64,000 nucleotides of DNA, from the NCBI GenBank assembly GCA_030549205.1, contig JAUKTV010000012.1:806001-870000 (forward strand), in the 5' to 3' direction. The translations under genes were made by a program, and so were the position numbers. The notes beneath the pieces were generated by a model that saw only the letters and a list, made by a program, of their open reading frames with translations, did no database searches and was not told the DNA's origin. This document shows positions 33,776-43,122 of this stretch, one piece after another (position 1 is the stretch's first letter; each line of letters begins with the position of its first letter). This DNA is from Apiosordaria backusii. Its lineage: Eukaryota; Ascomycota; Sordariomycetes; Sordariales; Lasiosphaeriaceae.

Positions 33776-36226
33776 TCAACCGTCAATCTCCATCGCGTCT
33801 TCGTCCACTTCTGACTTCTTTTCTTTCTTTTCCTTCTTTTCCTTCTTCTCCTTCTTCTCTTTCTTCTCCTTTTTGTCCTTTTTCTCCTTCTTGTCCTTCT
33901 TTTCTTTCTTGTCCTTCTTCTCCTTCTTTTCCTTCGTCTCCTTCACCGGCTCTTCTGGCTCCTCCTCTTCCTGAGGAGTCTCCTCCTGCTGTGCCTCGAC
34001 CCTGGGTTTGTCTTTCTTGGGCGCCTCTTCATCATCTTTCAGGTTCTTGGCCCCGCCAGCGACAGCAGCGACTCTCAATTCCTCTGGATTTGTTTCCTTG
34101 GCCCATCTCACCCAGTCATGTCTCCGATGACTCCATAAATCACCCTTCCACGTCCTCCACACGTTCCTCCCCAGCCAGCTCTCCCTGAGCTGCGACTCCC
34201 GCTGCTCAAGCTTGGCCATGATGTTCTCTTGCAAGTGGAATGGCACCACAGGCACATCCTTGTCGCCCTTGGAGGGAATGGTGATGATGGCGCACACAAT
34301 GGGGTTGCCGTGGTGAGTCAAGGCCATGTCGATGATACTGGGTAGCATGGCCGCAACAAACAACTTGTGGAAATTAGGGAGCTGGGGTGGGGCGCTGAGT
34401 GCCTTGGTGATGACGCCGGCGGTATGAGCGTTCAAGGTTGCCATGTGCAGAATCTTGTCGGCAGGGAGTGCCAAGAGCGAGGTTTGCATGGCCTTGGCAG
34501 GGTTCCCTGGGATGGCGAGAAGAGCGCCGACGATCTGGCAGCCGTGAGATAGGAGAGCAGACTTGTTCTTGGCTTCAGCGGGCTGGAATTTCTTCTCCTT
34601 GGACTGATCCTCCTCTGTTTCTTCTTCAAGGGGGCACAGCTTGGGGACGATGTGCTTCCAGTTGTTGTTGCAAGCTTTGGTCAGTGCCTGCAGAAGCTGG
34701 TCCAGCTCCTGGGTCGCGTTACGGACATGGCAGCGCTCAAAGTAGGTCCTGATAACATTGAGACGGCCCTTTTCGAGAAGCGACCCAAACTCGGGAAGGG
34801 ACTTTTGCACAGCATCTGCCAAGTCTTCCTTGCTGAGGCGGTTGAGGACCTTGATGGCTGGGTACGAGGCAATGTCGTTTCGCAGGAAACTCTGGATTCG
34901 TGGTCCGAAAATGTGGGCATGCAACCCCTTGAACACCTTGCCCGGGCAGTGAGTGATGAGTGTCTCTAGAAGTCTAGAGCCGATTGGGTCGTAAACCATG
35001 CTGTTGACGAATTCGCATGCTGGAGAGGTCTCTTCCGCAAATGATGCCGGCGCACCTGGAATAAGTTTCTCGAGCAGCGTCTCTTTGACCGGCTCTTCCT
35101 CCTTTTCCTCCTCCTCGCCCTTCTTTGCCTTCTTCTTGCCCTTTGGCGCCATGGAAAGTTCCAAGTCCAACAACAGCTGGAGAGTTGGGTTACCAGTAGG
35201 ATGCTTGGCCAACACTCTCATGGCTGTTCCATCCAGGTTTGCTGTTGAGTCGGCGATGATCTTCTGGATGGCAGCAGTAAATGATGAAGGAACCGTCCTC
35301 GTCTGTGAACTGAGCTCGCTCGCCCTCGCCGCCGCACCTTCCACTGTGATGTACTCCTTGTTCTTCCCCTGTAGCAAAGACTTGACACCGGCCTGTTCCA
35401 GTGGTCTTCCAGCCAGAACCAGTAGCAACACACGCAGTGCGTGTGATCCATACCGATCCGATAGCAAGAACGAAAGGTGCTCCTCAAACTCGTCCAGAGT
35501 CAGCAGCAACAAATCCTCCATGCTCATCTTTTGGCCCTCGGTCAGCTCCTCCTCTTCCTCGCCCTCCACTGGCACCTCCTCAGGCACATCCCCAGCCAAC
35601 TCCTGTGTCACCACCGGGGCGCTTTGCAGAAACAGCTTCTCACAACAATGACTCGCAAATCTGTGGGTAACCAAGCTGATAAAATGCCCCGCAAACGCAT
35701 CAAACAAGCTCTTCTTCTGTTTCGTATTCGACAGCAAGATCAATCTCTCCATCAACCTCGAGCAAGACTGTGAGCTGGCCAACTTCAGCTCCTTGCCCCT
35801 AGCCTCCTTGTACACATTCGCCAAGAACATATTCTTCTCTTCCTCCGAGGGGAAATCGTTCAATTCGAGTAATTCATCGGCGTGTCGGAAATATTCCTGC
35901 TCCTCCTCGGCGAGCATGCCAAAGAATTCTCTTTCGAAACCACCAGGACCGCCGCCGCCGCCATGGCCATTTGTCTCTTTCTCTTCGGCATGATGAGCCC
36001 TACGCTTGTCGCCCACAGTGTCGATTACGAAGCCGGGGATCTTGCCATTGCCGTCGTCGAGGGGGATGTAATCGGCGCTGGGGTCATATTCATGCTCGTC
36101 GTCTCCGTCGGCGCGGCGCTGGCGTTTCGCATCGCGGACTTCCTCTTCGGCGTTCTCGTGACCGCGCTTCTTGGCGCGCTTTTCATCGCGAACCAATTGG
36201 CGCTTGGACTTTCTGTTTTTGCCCAT
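33776..36226 (-). CDS. NOP9: NOP9, Pumilio-repeat pre-rRNA-binding protein
   Basis: Single exon, 816 aa, starting MGKNRKSKRQLVRDEKRAKKRG. The frame stays open 45 codons further upstream, but those residues are not conserved-looking and this basic start is the family's. Pumilio-like helical repeats fill residues about 125-700, with repeat signatures such as SQSCSRLMERLILLS, HRFASHCCEKLF, DRYGSHALRVLL and YDPIGSRLLETLI. Nop9 binds 20S pre-rRNA in the nucleolus and controls cleavage at site D for the small subunit. The last 60 residues are almost only KKEKKD repeats. It diverges from the hydrolase gene and converges with the LCCL gene. Confidence 0.95.
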   Translation of the reverse strand: MGKNRKSKRQLVRDEKRAKKRGHENAEEEVRDAKRQRRADGDDEHEYDPSADYIPLDDGNGKIPGFVIDTVGDKRRAHHAEEKETNGHGGGGGPGGFEREFFGMLAEEEQEYFRHADELLELNDFPSEEEKNMFLANVYKEARGKELKLASSQSCSRLMERLILLSNTKQKKSLFDAFAGHFISLVTHRFASHCCEKLFLQSAPVVTQELAGDVPEEVPVEGEEEEELTEGQKMSMEDLLLLTLDEFEEHLSFLLSDRYGSHALRVLLLVLAGRPLEQAGVKSLLQGKNKEYITVEGAAARASELSSQTRTVPSSFTAAIQKIIADSTANLDGTAMRVLAKHPTGNPTLQLLLDLELSMAPKGKKKAKKGEEEEKEEEPVKETLLEKLIPGAPASFAEETSPACEFVNSMVYDPIGSRLLETLITHCPGKVFKGLHAHIFGPRIQSFLRNDIASYPAIKVLNRLSKEDLADAVQKSLPEFGSLLEKGRLNVIRTYFERCHVRNATQELDQLLQALTKACNNNWKHIVPKLCPLEEETEEDQSKEKKFQPAEAKNKSALLSHGCQIVGALLAIPGNPAKAMQTSLLALPADKILHMATLNAHTAGVITKALSAPPQLPNFHKLFVAAMLPSIIDMALTHHGNPIVCAIITIPSKGDKDVPVVPFHLQENIMAKLEQRESQLRESWLGRNVWRTWKGDLWSHRRHDWVRWAKETNPEELRVAAVAGGAKNLKDDEEAPKKDKPRVEAQQEETPQEEEEPEEPVKETKEKKEKKDKKEKKDKKEKKDKKEKKEKKEKKEKKEKKEKKSEVDEDAMEIDG

Positions 36227-36817
36227 TTTGACTGTGGGAGAGTGGTCTGCTGGGTTGATGGTGTTAAATTCGGGGAGGAAGCCTTTGCGAAAAAAGATGC
36301 TGGAAGTGAGCTCCGATAAGATAAGAACTTTTTTTGTGCCAAGACTAAGATGCGCTCGCATTCTCTAACCCCAACCCTTTACAGATCACTCCCGATCTAA
36401 CGTCATCTCCGTTTGCCGTTCAACCGTTTTCTAGTTTCCCCTGGCTGACCTCTTGGTCAGATCTTAGGTTAGGGACGGCGCGTGTAAGTCAGTGTATCAA
36501 GTCTTTTGCCCAGGCACAACCCTCCATTCTTACTTGCGAAAGATATGGAGAAATCCCCAGCCAGCTCCTGTCCAGTGACAGAGAGAGAGCTGAGTGACAC
36601 TGACCTCCGCTGCAAGTTCAGCTTGGCGTCAATTCTCCGAATGGTCGTCATGCGTCTACACTAACGCCAAAAGGCACCCCAAGTCACCAGCCAAGCCCCC
36701 CTTCAGCCTTCACTGTGCACCCTTCTCGTTGAAGTCATTGGCCATGTGAGCATCCCTTGGGATCTCGTTATTTTTCCTTGTCGATTCCCTTGTACATATT
36801 TTATCTTCCCCCCCATC
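36227..36817. promoter_or_regulatory. Shared divergent promoter region, NOP9 and hydrolase gene
   Basis: 591 bp between divergent start codons. No specific element is claimed. Confidence 0.45.
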
Positions 36818-38687
36818 ATGGAGTTGATCTCGCCTTCATTTCTCACTTTCGCTACTGTCATCTTGGGCATCGCCATCATGGCCTTCTTCCGGCCCAAGGC
36901 TGCGTCGGCTTCGGACCCCATCACCAAGATGATATCATCGACAGCGTTTATCGGCTCCCAGACCGGCGGGGAGTCGGTCATCAACTACAGCTACACTGAC
37001 CTACCCTGGACGTTGATGCTATGGGATATCTACTATTTCTTTCACTACCTCTGGGCGATATTCTATGTTGTCTGGCCTATGACGCCGACGGACTCTGGGG
37101 AGCTGTCTGAGCTGTCATTTACCCGTGGGAATATGCTAAGTCTGGGGGTCCACATGATCTTGGTTGTTTTACAGCTGGGGTTCATTATTGCGCTGCCGTT
37201 CATGGTGCTTCTACCAGTATGGACGGCGGTAGGGGTGATAGCTGGCTTTATGGCGGTCAACAAGCTACTTTGCGTGATCTTGAATGGAAGAGGAGACCAG
37301 GTTGAGTATCACAGTGACCCGGAATATGCTGAGGCCAAGAAGGAACATGAGGGGGAGGTGTGGATTTTTATTAATGGTGTTGCTGCTGGGTAGGTCTTCT
37401 ACTGATGGTGCCAGACTACCTACAGGGCTGATGAGGATTATCTAGCGAACACTGGATGAAGAGTAACTTGAACCGTCTGGCTGTTACCTTTAAACGGCCC
37501 ATTTTAGGTATTCACAACAAAACGTTTGTCTCCTTTTCCCTCATATTTCAGGGAGACTACTAACGGGAACGCAGGGCTGGAATAATCTTCGATGTCGTAG
37601 AGTGCTGTATTCAGCGGAATTGGCAGTGTTAGTGACAGACTTCTTCTTTAGCCCGCGGGTTGAGCGCAAATTACTCACAACATCTCTAGACGCCACCAAA
37701 GACGTCCGAGTATGCTACCGCATCATCAAAGAGAAACTCTATGACCCCCAAAACACCAAAGTAGTCTTCATTCTCCACTCTCAGGGCGGCATTGAAGGCA
37801 GTCTCATCATCGACTGGCTCCTCCAAGAGCTGCCCCAGGACCTCCTCTCCAAGCTAGAAGTCTATACTTTTGGCAACGCCGCCAACCACTTCAACAACCC
37901 CCATCGCCACGTCCGGTCCCAGAGGGTTGCGTTCCGGAACCCGTTGGCGGCAAAAACGGACTCCACCTTGAAAGAGGACGATGGCACTACCACGAACGGA
38001 ACTGGTGGTACAGAGCCGCAGCCCGAAGCCAGAGCTCCTCCTGAGCAGCTGCAAGAGGAGAAAGTCCCGTCCTTCACCTCCTTGACCTCCTCAACCTGCT
38101 CCTCCAGACCGTCAGCCATTTCCGACCGCGCAATAGGCCACATCGAGCACTACGCCCACACAACCGACTTTGTCGCTTTGTGGGGTGTTCTTCACTTTAC
38201 TACCTCCACTCTTGACTCACCTACCCTGCCGAGATTCATAGGAAGAGTTTTTGCCCGGTCTAGCCCACGCGGTGGTCACCAATTCGTACAACACTACCTC
38301 GATGGGATGTTTCCTTTGCAGCGAGACGCCAATGGTAATCTTTTGCGAGACAAGGACGGGACGCTAGTTGGGTGTGTAGAGGAGGGTGAGAATGAGTTTA
38401 TGGAGAGTGAGGTTGTGATTGGTGGAGACAAGAGTCAGAGGGACGAGGGGGATGAAATCGAGGAGGAGCATGATGGGGATGGGGAGGTTGGAGAAAGTGT
38501 GCAGATCCATAGCGTCAGTCCTATCATATTGAGGAAGAGGGGGACTTTCAGAAGGGAGGGGAGCTCAAAGCCCGTGAAGATGAAGGTTAGGGAATTGAGT
38601 CGGTTGTGGCAGTATAGAGATGGGAGGAATCCCGAGGAGTTTAAAGGAAGGAGGAAGAGGGAGGTGAGGAAGGGTGTGACGCTTTGA
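36818..38687 (+). CDS. Membrane-anchored alpha/beta-hydrolase-like protein
   Basis: Four exons, 36818-37389, 37446-37523, 37575-37627 and 37690-38687, join in phase to 566 aa. The second intron has a GTTTGT and the third a GTTAGT donor; both junctions restore continuous hydrophobic or helical sequence (IHNKTAGIIF and QRNWQYATKDVRVCYR). The N-terminal 150 residues hold about four membrane segments. The hydrolase part has a nucleophile elbow, ILHSQGG (Ser265), a candidate Asp394 in HYAHTTDFVALWGVL and a candidate His431 in GGHQFVQHYLD. A Ser/Pro-rich insert lies between them at about 320-380. Fungal relatives are known only as predicted hydrolases; the substrate is unknown, and a membrane lipid or ester would be a guess. 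Confidence 0.82.
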
Positions 38688-38987
38688 GAGGTCCTTTTGA
38701 AGAGGATGATGATGGCGGTGGTGGTTGTAGATACACGCATGAACAACGGAGTATGGCGTTTGGTGTGCTTTCCATGGTATTTGAGGGCAACATCACAAGA
38801 ATTTATGTCATATTTAACCAAGTTGTCCTCACCGAAAGTAACAACTCACCTCCTCCCCTTCCCCTTCCCACCCTCCATCTCACTCTCACTCACTCTCACT
38901 CCCCTCCCCATCCCGTCCATAGCATCATAACCCACCTCCTCTTTCACTCTCTCCCCCTCTTCACTATCCTCCCCCTCCTTCCCGTCT
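38688..38987. other. Convergent 3' region, hydrolase and HAD genes
   Basis: 300 bp, very C/T-rich on the + strand at the right (38850-38990). No gene is seen. Confidence 0.6.
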
Positions 38988-39837
38988 CTATGCATCCCTC
39001 CCCCCACCACACCATTCAATAATCCCCTCCACCGCCTCATCAACACCCCTTACAATCAAATCCGGCCTCCCTCCTCCACCAACCCCCAACCCACTCCCTA
39101 ATTGATCAACCCATTCCCCAGTCCCCTCCCTATCAACCCAGCACGCTTTAAGTCCTGCCGCCTTCGCCCCCACGATATCAAACGGATTCCCACTCACCAA
39201 CCACACCTTTTCCTTTTCTCCCCCTCCATCGCCCCCTTGGGTCTGCTGAACAAGATACTCGTACACCCCCGGATCAGGTTTATATTTCCCCACCTTGTCA
39301 ACGCTAACCAACCCCCTAAACATCACGCTCAAAGGCCACATATCCGGTGATCCGTTCACACTCGCCTCAATCATCTCCTCCGTCCCATTGCTGAAAACGT
39401 AGGCCTCGACCGAATCGGCGTATGCAGCTAGGAGGGTGAGTGCTGAGGGGATCTCGGGGAAGGCAGAGAGGTTATTGCGGTAGGCGGAGAGGATGGTGGT
39501 GGTTTGGGCGGGGGTGATGGTGGGGATGGCGTGCTTGAGGGAGGAGAGGGTTATGGTGTGGAAGTTGGTGTAGATGCCTTTTTGTCAGATAGATGTGTGA
39601 GTGAGTGAGTGATATGGGTAGGGTAGGGTAAGGTGAGTGGAGGGGAGGGGGAGGGGAGGGGTTACCCATCGAGTTGGACCGCCAGGTGTATTCCAATTGA
39701 TATCTCCTCCACAACGCCGCCAGTTCTTCTGCTTTTTGCGGAGGAATAGAGAGGACAGAGGAGAGGGAGGCGGAGATGGACGAGGTGGAGAGGATGGTGC
39801 CGTAGAGGTCGAAGGCGATGGTTGTTTTTTGGGGCAT
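38988..39837 (-). CDS. Haloacid dehalogenase type II (HAD superfamily)
   Basis: Two exons, 39837-39666 and 39577-38988, give 253 aa across an 88-bp intron. The start chosen, MPQKTTIAFDLYGTIL, places the nucleophile motif at D10 in DLYGT. Motif II is SNGT, the catalytic lysine region is VGKYKPDPGVYEYL, and motif III is VSGNPFDIVGAKAAGLKACWVDREG. The motif order and helical cap match (S)-2-haloacid dehalogenases, which hydrolyse 2-haloalkanoic acids; the real substrate in fungi is usually unknown. A 45-residue region at the end includes Gly-rich linkers. The coding strand shifts from C-rich to G-rich about midway. Confidence 0.9.
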
Positions 39838-40326
39838 TTTTGACTTGGTGTGGTTGGACTTTTTGAGAAGTTTTTGATGGGTGATGACGGGAAACAAAGA
39901 GAAAATATGGAAAATGCGGTTAAGTAAGTTGGTGTTTGATATAGGATATCAAAGTTATGAAGTGAGATATTTCGGAAGCTGACTGGATATTATTCGGGGT
40001 AATGTCTGCCTACCTTACCCCGCGTCATGATCGCCACTAAGAGAGACTAAGACTGATTTTTGGACTTATCTCAGTCAGGACGACAAAAATGGCCTTTTGG
40101 TGATTCGGACAGCTTACTTTCAGCTGATAATGAAGAATATTGCGAACGTAAGGTACTTAAGCGCCCTACGGGGACCCGTGTCTTGAACGCTGCTTAATCA
40201 CTGGACCCAATCCTGAAGATGATATGCTGCATTGTTATGTCTACATTTTCAACAAAATGAGGCTCTCTAACATGGCGTATATACCTCGCGTAAGACCGAT
40301 TACCCTCATTACTCCATTGCTGTACA
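39838..40326. other. Intergenic, upstream of HAD gene
   Basis: 489 bp with the HAD gene promoter and the 3' end of the next reverse-strand gene. Nothing is recognised. Confidence 0.6.
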
Positions 40327-41130
40327 CTAATCGTACCCCTTCCTCTCCAGCTCCCTAGCAGTAATAGCATCAAACTCTCTCCACCCTCTCGCTATATCCC
40401 TCTTTCGTTTCTTATCCCGATCTCTCATTTCCTTTTCCTTTTCTTGTTCCTTCTGCCGCTTGAGCTCCTCCCTTGCCTCCTCTGGGTACTGCCGCTTTCT
40501 CGCCCATTTCTCACTCTCCTGTCTTCTCTTGGCTTGCTCGCGCTGGTGTGCATCCTCCCGGCGTTGCTCATGTGGTAGCAACGGTCCCTGTGTTACTTTC
40601 CTTTCCGACGTGGAAGGGAACAATGTTTGTTGAGCGCGCTGTTCGGCTCTTTGCTGGCGGAGACGCTCGATAGCTCTTTGTCGAACCATATCCCGACGTT
40701 TTATATCCAAGGCCAAGGTGTGGTCTCCTCCATCTTCTTTCTCTGGCGCAATGGAACGGGGGTTAGAGGATGACTGATCAATGCTGGGACTGGGGAGGTT
40801 GGCTGAGTCAGGCACGAGGGAGAGGTAGGGGTTGAATGTTTTGGGGCGGCTGTGCTGCGTGACTCTGACGCGGGAGATGAGAGACTGGGTTTGGGGGAGG
40901 CCGGGGGCGAAGCGGCGGACGGAGTCGGCGGGGAGGAAGGGGTGATCTGGGAGGCTGGATGGGCGGGTTATGGCTGATTGTGGGAAGAGGTTCTCTGGCT
41001 TGAGGGTGCCGCGTGGCAGGGCGTGGTTGCTTATTGAGTGGATTATGTTGGTTGTTTTGGAATTGGGGAAGGATAAGGGGCGAGGGTTTATGCTGTTGCG
41101 CTTGTAGGGGGTTGGGCCTGGGGTTGTCAT
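40327..41130 (-). CDS. Basic coiled-coil hypothetical protein
   Basis: Single exon, 267 aa. I start it at MTTPGPTPYKRNS (41130) because the 41 upstream residues lack a conserved look. The N-terminal half is Pro/Ser-rich and disordered; residues about 150-267 form a highly charged Arg/Lys/Glu/Gln helix (KRRDMVRQRAIERLRQQRAEQR, then REELKRQKEQEKEKEMR) ending WREFDAITARELERKGYD. No family is recognised. Such charged helices are common in RNA-processing and nucleolar proteins, but that is weak evidence. The frame stays open over the whole length despite biased composition, and the coding strand changes from C-rich to G-rich. Confidence 0.65.
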   Translation of the reverse strand: MTTPGPTPYKRNSINPRPLSFPNSKTTNIIHSISNHALPRGTLKPENLFPQSAITRPSSLPDHPFLPADSVRRFAPGLPQTQSLISRVRVTQHSRPKTFNPYLSLVPDSANLPSPSIDQSSSNPRSIAPEKEDGGDHTLALDIKRRDMVRQRAIERLRQQRAEQRAQQTLFPSTSERKVTQGPLLPHEQRREDAHQREQAKRRQESEKWARKRQYPEEAREELKRQKEQEKEKEMRDRDKKRKRDIARGWREFDAITARELERKGYD

Positions 41131-42189
41131 TGTTGCTGTGGGTGGTAATGTATGTTTGTGATGTTGTTTGTTTTGTTTTGTCTTGTCTATCAGGGGTAAA
41201 GCTGTTGGTGCGTCAAGACAAAAAACTGTGGATAAAGAGATGGACTGTTGCATGAAGTGTTGAAGGGTTTGGTGTTGTTTTTATTATGGCGAGGAGATTT
41301 GTACAAAACGGCGGGTGAAATCGAGAGTGATATACGAGTCGCTGTCAACACCAAGAATGTTGATGATATTATGCTAAAACGTTCCGAGGGTTCTCGCGAT
41401 AGTTCAGAAAACGGCCTAAATAGCACTGGAAACCCACATTTCACCCTCCAAGGCTCTTTCAGAGCCTCCTTGTTGCTCCCATCTGCAGCATGTATGCCAG
41501 CCCTTTCATCTGAGTCTCTCTCTGCAGGCCATATGCCCCGTCAAAGGACACATCTGCAAAATTTTCACCCGTCATCGACCATGCTCAACGTAAACATTCG
41601 AAGCCTGGTTCGCTCTTTCCATATGTACCTCCTGAAGTCTCTGAATGCCCTGGCAACGCGTCCCAACCCACTCAATGCGCTTCAACACCGACCCTTATCG
41701 ACGACAGCCTTGGTGATCGTTCCAAACCCTCTCTAGATAAGCGGTTGAGGCAGGAACGACGGGTAAATCGTCAGCACACGGTATGCTCGCACTGGGCTTG
41801 AGCCTTCCCTCGACTGAATACCATCTTCGACGGACCCTGGGCTCTCGCTCTCTCTCTTCTTTTCTTCTTCACCCAACAAAACAAGTACCGCCAGCCTTCA
41901 CCACACCACGACCAACGTAAGTTGCCCTTTTCTAATCGTTTTGGGGGCTTCGTCAGCTTCGGCGCTTGAGATTTGACATCTACGCCTTTTATTTACTATA
42001 AAAGGGGTAACCAAGACTTGGGGTCGGTCTCGAGATCTTGGGAATCAGTCACAGCGCCAATTCAGGCATTTTAGCCTTGTCCTTCTGGATCATTTGCTAA
42101 CACTTTCATCAATAGAAACATCACAAACATTCCCCTTCTTTTTTTGTTTCTTTTATTTTTTTTTTTTAAAAAAAAAAAAGAATATCACG
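41131..42189. other. Intergenic and 5' leader
   Basis: Divergent promoter region between the coiled-coil gene and the small gene starting at 42190. The right part contains a leader intron (41917-42115) and a T12A12 palindrome at 42156-42179. Confidence 0.55.
41917..42115 (+). other. Probable 5'-leader intron
   Basis: Canonical GTAAGT donor, GCTAAC branch-like sequence at 42096-42101 and AATAG acceptor, 199 bp, ending 75 bp before the ATG at 42190. It supports transcription of that gene. Confidence 0.65.
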
Positions 42190-43122
42190 ATGGGTCGGTC
42201 CGGGTACGAGACCACCAACATGCCACCCTTTGGTGGCTCGGCCCCGGCCGGTCCCCCCCTCCCCCTCCCCCCGCGGAGGGTCTGGTGTTGGTGAAGGTGG
42301 CGGCGGCGGCGGCCGGAAGCGCGCGGCCCCCGGTGAGGCGGCCAAGAAGAAGGCCAAAAAGGCCGTAAGTACATTTTTCTTTGACCAGAAACCCTCATGT
42401 ACTGTATCCTTCCCCTGGGCTCAGGAGCGCCATCCTCCTTCCCACGGTTGATGACCGAGTTTCGTTCGCTCGCGGCCAGTGCCGGGCGACCGGATGCCGA
42501 GAGTCCGCCTCTCGGCCAAAGCAGCTTGTTTTTCTCAGCACGGTTCAAACCCCCAACTTCAGTAACGATGCTAGCAACATTACTGCTGGGAGAGAAGCCC
42601 GACCAATCATCCAACACAACCACCACCACATTCCCCTTGTCGTCCGTTCTCCTACATCCTCCTCACCCATCCTTCCGCTCCATCATTCAAGCAATCTCCA
42701 GAAAGTCATAACCCCCCTTTCCAGCCCTCTCTATTGCCTAACACCTGTCCCTTCGTTTTCCACACCTCTCCCTTTTGTTTTCTCCCTCTCAACCATACCT
42801 CAGGAGCAAGATATTTCCTGGAACTTTGAGAACATCAGCTAACCCCCCCGTGACAAAACAGAAAAAAAACAACAACAACAGCGGGGAGGAGCCCGCTTCG
42901 GCGGCGGCGGCGGCGGTGGGAGTGGCGGTGGGAGTGGTGCCGGCCGGCAACGGCAACGGCGAGGGGAGCTCCGCGGCAGCGGCTCAGGCTGCTGCCGGCC
43001 CCGAGCCTGCGCCCGCGCCCGCGCCTGAGCAGGGCGAGGAGGAGGAGATGATGGGGGAGGAGGAGGTGGCTGCTGTGTTGGAGCAGTGGCGGCAGCAGCA
43101 GCAGCAGGAGCAGCAGCAGTGA
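42190..43122 (+). CDS. Small Gly/Ala/Lys-rich hypothetical protein with frame break
   Basis: The ATG at 42190 opens MGRSGYETTNMPPFGG, which stops at 42295. The next frame, however, continues GGGGGGRKRAAPGEAAKKKAKKA to a GTAAGT donor at 42365 and joins in phase, over a 497-bp intron, to 42862-43122 (KKNNNNSGEEPAS ... VLEQWRQQQQQEQQQ, stop). The break falls in the C-rich run at about 42255-42282. With one C fewer the exon would be exactly 58 codons and the protein 144 aa, so a base-calling error or recent indel is likely. The middle is basic, the C-terminus Ala-rich, then acidic with a Gln tail. No family is recognised; the composition suggests a nuclear protein. Confidence 0.5.

Noticed and set aside
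33776..36361. NOP9 starting 45 codons upstream
   Set aside because: The extra residues are not family-like; MGKNRKSKRQ at 36226 is the expected start.
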